Shown here piece by piece: positions 1 to 10,932 of a DNA stretch of 64,000 bases. The notes beneath the pieces are model-generated. The model ran no database searches. It had not been told where the DNA came from and saw only the letters and a program-made list of their open reading frames with translations. The position numbers and the translations under genes were made by a program. Position 1 is the first letter of the stretch. Each line of letters starts with the position of its first letter. The DNA comes from Coprinellus micaceus (Eukaryota > Basidiomycota > Agaricomycetes > Agaricales > Psathyrellaceae). Location: NCBI GenBank assembly GCA_951394405.1, contig OX596344.1, positions 310,001 through 374,000 on the forward strand. The letters run 5' to 3'.

Positions 1-405
1 AGATCAATAGCATCATGAGAGGTCATCGAATCATCCTTGGTGACCTTCTTACCACGCTTAGACTTGTCATTAAAAATACAAACAATCTCATTGAAAGGAA
101 GAAGCCCGGGAACCTGACACCACACTCCGAGAACAGTCTGACAACGGGTAGATGAATCGGAAAGGGAGTGGCGCAACTTTGAAACAGTAAGACCACCCTG
201 CGAAAATGCATGCTCATGATGTGTTCCCCTTGACCTCCCTCTACCAGGCATCTGATGATATCCACATCTTTTTGGCAATTGACCAAGCCAAACCCAGCAA
301 TGTTTGCAGAGCTTCAGTAGCAAATTTGAAATATGTTTTGAGAGACTGGTCTCATCGACAAAGTGCTTTAATTGGTTGGCTGTGGACACCTCCACAACAT
401 CTACT
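1..405. other. 3' flank of NACHT copy 1, no confident gene
   Basis: No complete gene is visible. On the minus strand the stretch downstream of the NACHT stop still resembles the matching stretch at about 36,100-36,246, and a short reading frame with a shared pattern (KVD...ST.DQ.K...KH.S.LLL.LC..CWV) appears in both. This could be a further exon reached by splicing from a GTGGGTAG donor inside exon 3, with a TAACTAA branch sequence near the apparent stop. I could not settle this, so the gene end is kept at 406. Confidence 0.4.
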
Positions 406-3400
406 TTAGTTACTGTTGGGCACAGGCTGGCAAACAGTACATGGAGGAACTATATAAGGGTTTCTGGGAGGGTCCCATTGCACACTACCCACCTTACTGA
501 ACTTCCACCTGACATCATCATATGACAAATTCTGCAATTCATCAAGCTCTACTTCTTCCAGCTCATGCACACACCACCCAAGCTCCTTCGCTTTGGCCAA
601 AATCCCTGTCCTCCAATGGATACATGCAGGATGGCAGTTTGAGCCTGGTGCTTGGTGCAATGCAGGTTGGGTTGAAGAGGCTGTATCTGAGCCACACTGA
701 ATTTTAAATGGTTAGGTTGGCATATATTGGGATGAATTTGATATTGGTTGTGGCACTTACCCCCATTGCCTTATGAATTGTCCTGTATATCGCTTGAACC
801 AGCTCTACATTATATCCCCAGTTCTCTCCAGATGACTTGGTACTGTTGACATTGCCACTGTGAGGTAGGCCTGACCCATCAGAGTAAAGTTCTGAGAGAG
901 AAACTGTGGTCCACCAGGCCGCATCACAGGAGGCAAGCTCAGCCTTGGAGCTCTCACTCAAAGAGGCCAAGGTCTTTATAGACTCTTCAGCAACCACATT
1001 GAGCCAGAAGAATGACCTGTGGAATCTGGCAAGGTCTGCAGGGACAGAACAAGGAACAGCAGGTCCCCTATCTAAACACAATGGATTGCCACATTAGTCA
1101 ATGATGGAACAAAAGACAAGAACAGATGTGACCCACTTTTCAGGATCACAAAAATTCTTTCTGCAATGAAGGAATCATATGCTGCTTTGGGGACATAGTG
1201 GTCCCCACATCGGGTTGGTGAGGACAAGAAGTCGGTCAGTGATTTGTGGTAGATTGTGATAGGGGAGGTGGTGTCTTTTGGTGGTGGGATAGAGATGAGG
1301 GAAGAAATGGGCGCCAAACGATAATTTAGCTCTCCCTCCACGTGTTCGAGGAACTGCCGCCAGAATTGGGCAGGAGGGGGGCCATGACGTGTCCATGGAT
1401 GAATCGCAGATGTTATGCAGAGTATCCACTTTGCCATTTGATGAGGGTCGTCCTGAGTGTTGTGGGCACGCTTGAGGATATGGTGATACAAAGCATCAAG
1501 TGTTGCAAAAGGGTTTGTCCCAGTGTTCAGTTGCCGCAACTGCAAGACCTCAGCCAGTTGAAGCTGAGGTACGCCTGCCTCAACCCATTGAATGATGGTG
1601 GTAGGGACAATGAATTGCCCTGAGGACATCTCAACAAGGCGGTTGAGGACAGACTGCCCAGGCCAAGAGGGGCTGGAGATACCAGAATGACGTCGTATAT
1701 GGGCGAGCTTTGACACAAGGAAGCGCTCAATGTCTGCATTGGGGTTGTACTTGGAGTCAAGGAAGAGTCTGACAGTGGATGCTTGAGCCTCAGCATTGAA
1801 GAAGTTGGTGATGTTGCGCTCTGGGTGGCTGATGATGAAGATACGGAAAGGGAAGGAGGGTTCTTGGGACAGGATGAGGAGAACTTGAAGAATCTCGACT
1901 TGATCATCTTCAGACGCCCTGGGTGTTTGCCACTCCATTGAGGCACCGTCAGCACGAGGCTGCACTTGCAATGCAACAACTTCATCCAGCCCATCGACAA
2001 TGATGACCTTTGGCCAGCCCACCCTGTTTCCTGTGCCCTCAATATTCCGGAAAGGTTGGAGGATGAGGTGTTCTGCTTGCTCCTTCAGGTTTTTGCGGAA
2101 GATATCAGGGTGACGGTCGGCAGCTGCATGCAGATTTGCCTTGAACTGGTGGAGGGCATCGATCTGGGACATGTGGAATGCAAGAGTTGCAATGAGACCA
2201 CGCTTGGAGCTCCTCTCAGCCGAGCCTCCGAATGACAAGAAGAAGAAGGTCCCTGCCAACAGTCCTTCGCTCTTGCACGTCTCCGCAATGGAGCCAGCGA
2301 TTGCCGTCTTCCCCGATCCCGCAGGCCCGCTGAGCCACATGATCTTCTTTGGCTCATTGTCTCTTTCGCCATGCTTAATCCAGCTAACAATGTCCTCTCG
2401 GACTGCAACTCGAGTCTCTTCATGACATGCTGGAGCATTGAATCGCTCGTCCGAGTTATGCGCTGCCCCATGGGCGATGTGAGGGTCCAAGTCTATCGTT
2501 ATATTGATCAATACCTCTACCTAGACAAACAGCCTGGGAAATTCACATTCGAAGAGAGTCTTTGAGTATGTGTAGCTGCTGTTGTTGACATTCAGGGTCG
2601 AGACGGTGAAATCTCGGGCATTCGAGAGGATGCTGGGCCCTGAAGATAGAGAAGGAGCAGGAAGTGGGCCGTACGGCGCCAAACGGGTCGAGGGCGTTGG
2701 TGGTGCTTGAGCCTTGTTGAATGCAGGGCTAGGCGACCGAACGGGCTGTCGACCCAATGCACTGAGCCTGCTGCGTCGCTTGTTGGGGTCGTACGCGAAA
2801 TCGGGTGATCCGTCGAGGGCGTCATTCGTCGCCGAGTGGGAGCTAGATCTTGCGGTCGCACCGGGCAAGGGCCTCCTTGATCGGGTTCGATGGTCGCCCG
2901 AACCAATAGAGGGATGCACGCCAGGTGGTCCAGATCGTCCGGTATCCTGCGCTTCGTTGAAGCCTTCGCCACGGTCAAGGTTGACCATAGACAGGGTGGG
3001 CGTAACGACGACAGTGGGGGGTGAGACCCCGGCGGTCACAGATGGGGGGGCGGAACTAGAGGCCATCGCTTCACCTACGCCCCCGCCGTGGCGATCGTGG
3101 CCTTGGTCTCCAGTGGTGGATCGGCCATCCCTCGAATGACTTCTGAACAGATGCTTGAATTTGCGACCGAGCGTGCGGAGTGGCGAAGGCATGCTGGGAA
3201 GAACAGACTAGGGTAGATGGTGCGGAGGCTGGGAGAAGGGGAGAGTGTAACAGAGGGAAGCTTCGTCAGGAGGTGGAAGAGAGGAAGAGAGAGGCAGCGA
3301 CGGCAGTGCACCGCCCGCATTCTCAATGAGGCAAGCCTCGTGTTCTCTGTCACAACCCAGATAAGGACTTGTGACCGTGACATATGTCACGGGCGCTTAA

Positions 3401-5660
3401 ATTAAAACAATCCTCCCTACGACACGTTGGCCAGCCGTTCGAGACGAGGATAATGGATGGACTCACGATGGAGGGAAATATGCGAAGTTCAACCATAGAA
3501 ACATAGTCTATATACATGACGTTGAGATAAACATCTTGTATCTAACCGCACCGTCACCCACCACCTAACCTCCGCCCACCCCACCTACCCATCCCAACTT
3601 CTGTTTGACCCCACAACAGCTACTCAGCGCAGTCGTCCTCCTCCTTGCTATTGTGCATACGAGCAAGACTAACTCGAGCTGGGGACCAAAGAGGAGCCCC
3701 AGCGGATCGGGCGAAGCACAAGCACCCACATTCTCGGTTGAGCCATCGTGCCAGGTGCTCCGTTTCGACAGACAGAACACTGGCTGCATGTTGCTGTATC
3801 ATCGCGGAAGAGAGAGCTGGGCGTCTCAACGGGAGGTTCATCCCCCGAACGTCGGGTCCTTCTTGCACGGAACCTTCAGCACCTCAACTACGTCGACAGC
3901 CGCTCGTGGAATGGGCAGTTCTCCGATCTCCTCGGGACTCATTCCGTCGCGTAGGGGATTGAGGAGGTGGTGGAAAGGCCAAGGCCTCGACAGACGTTTG
4001 TCCGGCACTGTGGGCGCTGGTCCATGGAAACAAACTGGTTAACAAGTGTAGTGGATGAAAAGGGATAAGAAGACAGAAGTAATACGGATGATTTCGACAA
4101 CGTAAACTCACCGACACAACCATGTGTAGTGACGGAGGGGGAGCATTCAAGTTTGGGTCGATTCGGTTTCTCCCAACAGCACTCTGGTGGAGTCGCTCCA
4201 TCTGAGAAGGGTAGCCAGGTCCATGATTGAGCTTAGCTTGGTTTTCTTCACGACCTTGGCTCGGAGGTTGTCGTCTGATAGTCTCTATCCCGCCCACATT
4301 AGCATTCGAACCTCCGTCCTTCCGCACTTCCACCCCATCGACGTTGGGAGGTCTTCGAACTACGCTCGGCTGCTAGTGGCGTTGGTTCGGCGTGTTCCGT
4401 GGTTGTTAAATCTGTTTTGCGTGTATTAGCTTCGGTCTTCCTCGAAGGTGTGGAGCTAAGGGGAAGGGGACGGGAGACGCACTTGAGCCTGCGGCGAAGA
4501 TACGAGTGTTGAATTGCCCCATCAGCTGGGATGACGACAACATCATGCTCGAGCAGCTCGATGCCAGGCCTGGATATTTTGCCCCTGCCGCCCTAGTGCT
4601 GTCCACATCTTTGAATTTCGTGGTTTTATTCCCTCTAGGGTCGTTTCGTCAGCCTTCCTCGCTGACTATCCGGCCACCTTGGGGTATTGCCGTAAAGTAA
4701 GCTCAACATACCCTCGTTCCATCCGCCTCTCCTCATGTTCTCTCCCATTCCACCCTCCTGCTCTTCCCTTTCCCTCTGCACAACATAGCACCGCGCCAGC
4801 CTTCCTCAATGCGGAGCATCGAGGAAGCTAATCCAGATATCTTAAGGATCGGCGGGCCTTGGGGGGGGTGGCGTTCGAGCGAGGTTTTTGAGAGAGAAAG
4901 GGCGAATATTTGGAGGCGTCGGCCCGGGGGGTGGACGGCTTGGTATTGAGATATGGAGTCTGGCGATACATTCAACGAATGGAGGTGGGTTTGCGTTGAC
5001 AATGTCGACGTCGAGGAGTGTTCGCATGTCGAGGGATATAGGTCCGACATTCCTTGGCCGTGCATGCCGAAGCGAGGATGGGAAGGGGAGGGGAGGGGAG
5101 AGTGGACTCCAACGGGACGAAAGCTGGCGCAGAAACTGCGGCATAAGTCAGGCCTGGAGGGTCGAATGCGATGGTGGACAGCGACCGGGAGACTGGGCGA
5201 AGACCGCAGGAATGCGATGCGGGGAGAACATCTGCAGACTTTGTATTACGTTCGTGAAGAACGTGAACCGGGTGCCAACAGGCAGGGGGAGGAGTAGTAG
5301 CGCGGGTTCACAATTCTCGTTGAATCCGGGAGAGTGCTGTGATCGAGTTTGAGAGTTCATGCAGACCCGGGCAGAAGATGCAGAGGAAGGTCGAGGGTGT
5401 GAAAGTAGCAAGGATATAGTCAGCTTATGCGAGCTCCTAGCGTATTACATCTCCTTGAAGAAGTGCACGCACCTCTCTCCAATTCAGCACCGAAAACATT
5501 CCCCCTCTCCCTCAGAGCAATCGACGACGCTACACCTTGGAATTGAACAGCGGATGATGAGTGCTGGCCATAGTGGCGTTGCAAGGTCGTGTGGAACAGG
5601 GATGATGAGTGGAGGAAGCAAGAAGAGGCGGTTTGATCGCGGTGTGATGGGCGCTTCACC
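230..5660. repeat. Segmental duplication block A, copy 1
   Basis: The DNA from about 230 to 5660 is matched in the same order and orientation by about 36,120-41,490. The match covers the NACHT gene, its 5' region with a shared stretch ending near the gene start, and 2 kb of upstream sequence. Exon lengths and intron positions are conserved. Differences are mostly transitions plus small indels. Ends are approximate, judged by eye. Confidence 0.85.
406..3192 (-). pseudogene. NACHT-domain NTPase, copy 1, one in-frame stop
   Basis: Three exons on the minus strand: 3192-1137, 1071-761 and 696-406, separated by introns of 65 and 64 nt with GTGGGT and GTAAGT donors. Exon lengths (2056, 311, 291 nt) equal those of the intact copy at 36,247-39,031. 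About 220 residues rich in Ser, Pro and Gly precede the NACHT domain. Walker A is GPAGSGKT at about residues 289-296, and a Walker B-like VIIVDGLDEV follows. Codon 224 (2523-2521) is TAG where the other copy reads TAT, so the N-terminal segment is cut from the NTPase domain. Fungal NACHT/STAND proteins are signal-responsive ATPases, often linked to non-self recognition or cell death; that role is inferred from the family only. The C-terminal exons match no domain I recognise. Readthrough or a start inside the NACHT part cannot be excluded. Confidence 0.85.
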
Positions 5661-6074
5661 CAGCTTGAACTCATCCCACCACGGCCACCCATCCTCGACG
5701 CTTCTGGCGCTCCCTCTACACCCCTATTCCCTCTCTCCGCTAGCTCAGCTATTCTGTCAACCCCTCCTCAATACACCACAACGACGACTCACGTCATGCC
5801 CGAGTCCCAGCACTCGAATACCCGGTTCAAACCCACTGACTTTCTGCCATGAATGTGAACACCCTACGACGATACAACTCAGTCCTGCGGGAGCGAATGA
5901 CCTGAAGGCCTTGATGGGCCTTCCTCTATCGTTTCCGCTCGAAACCATCCGCCGATGTATACTCCAAAGATTCAGTGCTCTGAGCATCATAAATCGCTGG
6001 GGCAACACAATACAATCGACATGTTCTTCGTTCAAGACCCCTCAATGTATTCTGCGTCCTCCCAGGGGCCTTAG
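3193..6074. other. NACHT upstream region with degenerate gene-family module
   Basis: No intact gene could be supported. On the minus strand there are exon-like pieces shared with other blocks: a piece reading GIELLEHDVVVIPADGAIQ (about 4500-4570), and a piece ending ...ALRERGNVFGAELER before a GTGCGT donor (about 5480). A short last-exon candidate ends in a stop near 5300. Related pieces occur at about 40.1-41.3, 30.6-31.4 and 45.3-46.2 kb. The pattern suggests a multi-copy, multi-exon gene family whose copies here have decayed. Function is unknown. The stretch ends where the KDZ element begins. Confidence 0.4.
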
Positions 6075-6153
6075 CAGTGATGGCGGTCACTGATAAGGCT
6101 AAATGGGCAATCAAATGCACCACATCAGATGGGCTAGCGAGGCCAGCTAGCCC
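6075..6153 (+). repeat. Left terminal inverted repeat of the KDZ element
   Basis: Begins CAGTGATGG and ends GGCCAGCTAGCCC. The inner half (tgcaccacatcagatg, then gctaRcgaggccagctagccc) pairs with the reverse complement of 29,263-29,299 almost perfectly. The outer half is more diverged but keeps CAGTG at the tip and GGCTAA at the same spacing. CAGTG-like tips are common for hAT-like and KDZ-like elements. Confidence 0.65.
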
Positions 6154-6874
6154 CTGGCTGTCTGGCGTACAGACCCCGGACACCAGGCACGGGACCATCA
6201 CGGAGCTGTCAAATGCCCGTGCGACCGAGGCGGAGACCACGGCAAGGACCGTGGTGTACTGAAATTAAATAAGGGCCGTGCCGTGAACCCACGGCATTCC
6301 CATAGCTCTTGACAATAAGTAACGGCAATGGGTTACACTTAATGACACACAGATGCGGCACAATTAATTGTGGTAGCTGACATGGGCGTTGGTAAGACCC
6401 CCGAAAACTGGAGGAGGACCCAGATCCTGGACCGGACACAAAAGCGGCCGTAGGCCACGCGACTTACGTCCTGACCAGACAAAAATTGGGCTTTTTGGCG
6501 GTGGGCGCCGGGGGGGAAGATGAGGGACATTAAGAGAAAATTCGAATAATTTGGGCGGACCGGACAGAAATCTGGGTGCTTTGACCCAGGAGTTAGGTAT
6601 GGACTGGACACCACTTTGACGCCAGGATCAGAGTTCCCCGCCCATATTTCAGGGGTCCTGGTCCATGCAAATCGTCCGTGCCATCTCTCTCACGTGGAGT
6701 GATGCGCCCGTTCTGGGGCTGTGCCCCAGGTGAATCCGCGGTCCACGGTCCGTGGTCCGTGGTCCGTGTACATAATGTGGTCGACACGGGGATTGGGCAT
6801 GGGGCCAATCGCCGCCTGGCCACCTTTTGCATTTACCCAAACACTTCCCCAAGGCGTCTCCCCAGGAAAGAACA
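6154..6874. other. Left subterminal region of KDZ element
   Basis: No gene is seen. The stretch carries repeated short motifs: CCGGACA or its variants near 6433, 6558 and 6602, and a run of CCGTGGT units at 6747-6770. The right end of the element has the same words (CCGGACACGG, GGTCACGGCC). This arrangement is what a transposase-binding subterminal region would look like, but no binding site is proven. Confidence 0.5.
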
Positions 6875-8272
6875 ATGGCCAACCCCAATGACTGGTTGTG
6901 GCCGACCGGGCTCTCTAGGATGGACGAAGCTGCACGCTACGCTCGCCTGGCACTGGCCAGACACCTTGGGCATCTATCCAACGAAGAGTATAGTCGGCAG
7001 GTATCAGAGTTTAACATACCCCTGATTCATCAAACCCAGCTGGAAACCATGGTGCTTAGAGTAGACCAGGCTTGGAAAAACCCTGGTAGGTGTAGGATCT
7101 CAAGTCTATGGTGTCATATCCCCTGATCACCAAGGGGTTCCCTAGTTAGGCTGCCCTATTCAATTGAGGAAGTAGCTAAAAGCTTCGAAGCGTCTACCAA
7201 GGGGCGTACCCGGAGTGAGGACCTGCGTGACCGGTTCCATGGCCCATATCCATGCAACAAAAATGGACAGCTGCAGTTGGTCGATGAGCCCACAATGTTC
7301 TTTGATACGGAGGACAAGGTGGCGGGGTGGTACATTCCGCATATGACTAGCCGAGATATATCGGTAGGTTCATAGTATTAATTAAAGGGTTACCCCAGAA
7401 AAATGATGGCCATCCCAACAGGAGGATATCTTTACTCACACACAACGAGCCGCTGTCCATCCCCGCGGTATCTTCAGTACCAAGCGATATGGCAAACCGG
7501 ACAACTGGAGGGATGACAAAGCTAGCTACGCAGACCCCTCAAAGTGTCTCATTCCACCAGGAAATGTAAACTTCAGCGTTGGATGGTATGGTCAGGGCCA
7601 GAAGGTACGAAGCTATCACAGTTCAGGATGTTCAACCATATTAAGCCCAAGAAATTCCAGGCAAACATCGAGCAATTAACACCATCGGCCGTGTTGAAGA
7701 CCGAGGCAGGCATGGAATTCCTGGAAAATATACAAGGGCTGAATGGCATTGTCGGTGCAATGCTCAGCCTCATTCACCGGGAGGTGTATGATGCCCATGT
7801 GCAGGTACTCCTCGAGATGTACCGCCTTCGTTCCTGCCTCGCAGATCCCAATCTGACCGACACCGCACTTCGATACTGGCAAACACCTTTCAGTGCCTTC
7901 GCCGTGATCGCAAACCGCGAGACTGAGTTCCACCGAGATACTAAGGGTGGGCGGATGCTGCCCGACGTATTGTCCGTACACGGATCCTATCGTCAAGGCC
8001 GTCTGGAGGTCCCGCTCCTCGGAGCCCGTTTTGTCTACAATCCGGGCACCAGCGTAGTCTTTCCTGGATACTTGATGGAGCACGGGGCGAGCAAGACAGA
8101 CGGAGAGAGGGTCTGCATTGCAAACTTCCTGCGCCCACAGGTTGGGTACTCATTACTCGAGAACAACCCAAGCAACCCATACAGAGAGGCAGCAATGGGC
8201 CCCCCCACCGTTGAGTACCTTTCAAAGATCCACAAGTGGGGGGAGGTCAAGGAAAGGGCAGACATCTGGTGA
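6875..8272 (+). CDS. TET/JBP-family 2OG-Fe(II) dioxygenase
   Basis: Four exons: 6875-7085, 7146-7363, 7422-7604 and 7646-8272, giving 412 residues. Reading phases match at every junction. The last exon holds the double-stranded beta-helix core: an HxD iron motif (FHRD, about residues 300-302), a second iron ligand in EHGAS (H about 350), and the arginine of GERVC (about 359) that would hold 2-oxoglutarate. The block upstream (FSVGWYGQGQK) also resembles this family. Members oxidise the methyl group of 5-methylcytosine or thymine in DNA; acting on 5mC is the likely role here by family, not shown. The start at 6875 is the first ATG in frame. The frame is complete, unlike the transposase in the same element. 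A 41-nt last intron is short but needed to keep frame. Confidence 0.88.
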
Positions 8273-8370
8273 TCAGACGTTGAATTACATAGACGATGCC
8301 TTCTGTGCAAGTAGAGTATAAAGCTTGTTTTCCCCTTGAAATGAAAAAGAAAGAAAGTTGTAGGCATGCA

Positions 8371-8565
8371 CAGATACACGGACACGGCACACGGACTCAC
8401 GGACGTGGACTCACGGACACAGATACACGGGCACAGCACACGGACTCACAGACGCGGACTCACGGACAGATATACGGGCACGGCACACAGATACACGGGC
8501 ACGGCACACGGCACAACATATACACGGCACAACATATACACGGCACACGGGCACGGGCACGAACG
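8371..8565. repeat. CACGG hexamer array 1 (3' of TET/JBP gene)
   Basis: About 195 bp made of units such as GGCACG, GGACAC and CACGGACT in irregular tandem order, starting about 100 bp after the TET/JBP stop. Short ORFs through it are only readings of the repeat. The same words form arrays at 12,151-12,287, 15,974-16,140, 18,256-18,366, 19,853-20,030, 22,551-22,845 and 29,066-29,215. Confidence 0.85.
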
Positions 8566-8789
8566 CTTGTTTGCGTTTCCAAAAGTGAGTCTCGGCCTGA
8601 GGAGGGGGGACGAGCAGGAGAAGCGCGCCAGGCGGCAGTCATTGAGTCCAAGGAGTCCTGTGTTGACCTTCAAGAGCGCCTCCTCGAAAGTGCATAGGGC
8701 ACATGTAATGTACAAACGGGCAAGGGTAAGGTATCAACGGGCACGGGCATAATGGGGCGAAGGGAAAGTAACACTATTAACGGCTGCGA

Positions 8790-9515
8790 TTAAGTACCAA
8801 GGAGGTGGGAAAACATTGTAACTCTGCCCAACGCCCTCCCGATCTGTTGCCTACGATGCTCTGCAATGTCCACCGATGGATTACAGGCATCGTCTAGACT
8901 GTTGCTGGCTTGAGTCAAAACAGCCTCAAATCTCTGAAGGCATTCTGGGGACGCTCCTGCTGGGACCTCCATGGGTAGGTGGTCCATGGCCCACGTAAAT
9001 TCCCTCAATACGTTCTCTCGAGTTGGCGTGACGAAAGGCGGAAGCCACCAGGGGCGAATGCTAAAGGGTGGTCCATTCCTCGGGTTGTCGGCATTTGTGC
9101 CCTTATGGACATAGCCAGAGGGTAGCAGGCCACCTGTTGCCAGCAATGCCCACACTAGGTGGGATGGGTGAATACCTGGTGGACGGTCTTCTGTCATAGC
9201 TGCCGAGATGGCCTTCACAATGCGGACGAAGGAGGGGACAGTTGTCATCTCTGGCTGAAGACATATCTGGAACCCGTGCAACTCGACCGCCACGTTCTAT
9301 ATACCACCTTAGCATCACTTGCACGGATAGGGCATGAGTGCTGTCAAACATACCATTTCCTTGAGAAAGAGTTGTGCGAGCTCATCCTTTTGCTCGATGA
9401 TATGAGCATTTGCCTTGACGTGAGCGAAAAACATGTTCCGGCGCTGCTCCATGAAACACCCTATTAGATAGAAGTGGAGAACAGAGGGAGCGCCTTCCAG
9501 CAAAAAATCCCCCAT
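8790..9515 (-). CDS. Hypothetical KDZ-element cargo protein 1
   Basis: Two exons: from ATG at 9515 (MGDFLLEGAPS...) to a GTATGT donor near 9352, then from an ATATAG acceptor near 9301 to the stop at 8790. The product is about 220 residues. No domain is recognised; the C-terminal half is helix-forming and contains WALLATGG and RPWWLPPF patches. It is convergent with the TET/JBP gene and follows cargo 2 and the transposase on the same strand. It is probably part of the element; function unknown. The exact start is uncertain because a further upstream exon is possible. Confidence 0.55.
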
Positions 9516-9761
9516 AATGGGAGGAGTAGAGAAGGAAGTGTGGAAATCGATCACAATCAAATACAAAAAAATTAGGCGCGTTCATGAGATCAGGTGCCAC
9601 CCTGCCCATTATTGATACGATCTCACCAACAAAGGATATACCAAGCAGTTACATATTGTTTCAAACGGGCATACACCGGACCAAATTACTAGTGCCCTAA
9701 ACGTAGACCAAGCCCAGTGCCGATGTTTAACATGGATGGTACAATGTAAGGAGGAAGGAGA

Positions 9762-10628
9762 TCACGAAGTCACCCCAGGCCCACCAGACGAAGATGGACC
9801 CGCCCCATCGCCAGGCTGCAACGGCTCCTCCCCATCTCCAGCAAGCCCGAACCGAATACGGGCTTCTTGATCTGCTAAAGCCTCGTCCTCGTGCCTTTTG
9901 AGTTCCAGGATTTGGAGTTCGGCCTTTGCGATACACACGGTGAGCCTTGTGAGCTCCGACTGCGTGGTGTCCATATCTGCATCCATATCCTCCGCCATCT
10001 TCTCCAATACCCTCTCGAGCTCCCTGAGGTCCTGTTCCAGCATGAACGTCAACTCGAAGGAGACGTGCATTGGGAAAAGTTGGGGCTTAGGCAGTAGCGG
10101 ACGTTGGTCAAACCACCAAGTGTAGTAAGGTTGGAGGTCATGTGGAGGAAGTACGGCCTCGGGATCGAACTTAGACCACCAATTCCCCTCATAATGCATG
10201 AGGTGAGGGTCTTCCTTGGCATCTGTTGTATCTTGAACAACTCTCAGAACAGAGTTGAACTCGGACAGTAAGGAGTTGGCGGCCAGCCGGACCAGTCTTG
10301 AAAGTACAGGGGGAGTGCGAATTTCGTTTGGATGGAGACAGGACCCCAGGCCGACCGCACCTATGCCAACGGACTTCATGAAGAAACAGACGTTGGGTCA
10401 TTCCGCGGGCTATCATACATAGGATGGGGATCCACTCACCAGCTCCGTCTGCAAGCGGTCCAGAAAAGCTTGCCGCTCTTTCCTGTCAAGGTTGTCCTTC
10501 ATCAAGACCCACGTAACACCGATGGTGCGTGCACGGCTGGACATGTAGTTGACGAATGATTGGAAGGATGCAGCTGATAAAAGTATCAAATCTTTTCCTC
10601 CAGGTGATATGAAGTCGAGTGGTGCCAT
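9762..10628 (-). CDS. Hypothetical KDZ-element cargo protein 2, coiled coil
   Basis: Two exons joined by a GTGAGT...CATGAAG intron of about 65 nt near 10,435-10,372. The protein is about 265 residues, starts MAPLDFISPGG, and has a central segment with WWSKFDPE and YYTWWFDQRP. A long charged helix (LREL.RVLEKMAEDMDADMD...) follows, then a Gly/Ser/Pro-rich tail. It lies about 300 bp downstream of the transposase on the same strand. No domain was recognised. The coiled coil suggests a binding partner, which is inference only. Confidence 0.55.
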
Positions 10629-10764
10629 GGTTCAGAGGTCAATGTCGAGGACGGTGGAAGAAGCAAGATCAGATCTTGATCCACAGATAAGGCCAGAGGG
10701 ACGGGAACGGACAGTCCAAACTCCGCCCCCGTGCCCATGCCCGCGTCCGTGCCCGCCCTCATTC

Positions 10765-10886
10765 AGCTCTATCATTATCCGCCGTCCCCCTTATCTTGTC
10801 TTTCAACGCTATCATTACTCACCGCCCTCCTCGTCTCGTCTTTCGACTCTATCATTATTCACCGCCTTCATCCTGTCTCATCTATT
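10765..10886. repeat. Minisatellite, about 40 bp x 3
   Basis: Three tandem units of about 40 bp, each containing CTATCATTAYYCRCCG followed by a pyrimidine-rich half. They lie between the transposase stop and the start of cargo gene 2, just after a short run of CCGTGCCC words (10,731-10,757). Confidence 0.75.
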
Positions 10887-10932
10887 GCAAAACTTTGAAA
10901 GAGTACAGCAAGTTCAAATGAAAGGTCACTAA

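Noticed and set aside
4842..5352. Long overlapping frames on both strands at 4.7-5.4 kb and in the copy at 40.6-41.1 kb
   Set aside because: Plus and minus frames are equally long and low in complexity; GC-rich DNA gives such frames by chance. Only short exon-like pieces are conserved as protein.
6060..6074. 8-bp target duplication for the KDZ element
   Set aside because: Left (ggccttag) and right (ttgtgtcg) flanks do not match; a loose ggcctt match 16 bp to the right is too weak.
8296..8752. ORFs through the 8.4-kb hexamer array
   Set aside because: They are readings of a simple repeat (HGHGTR..., RYTDTAHG...), with no support as genes.
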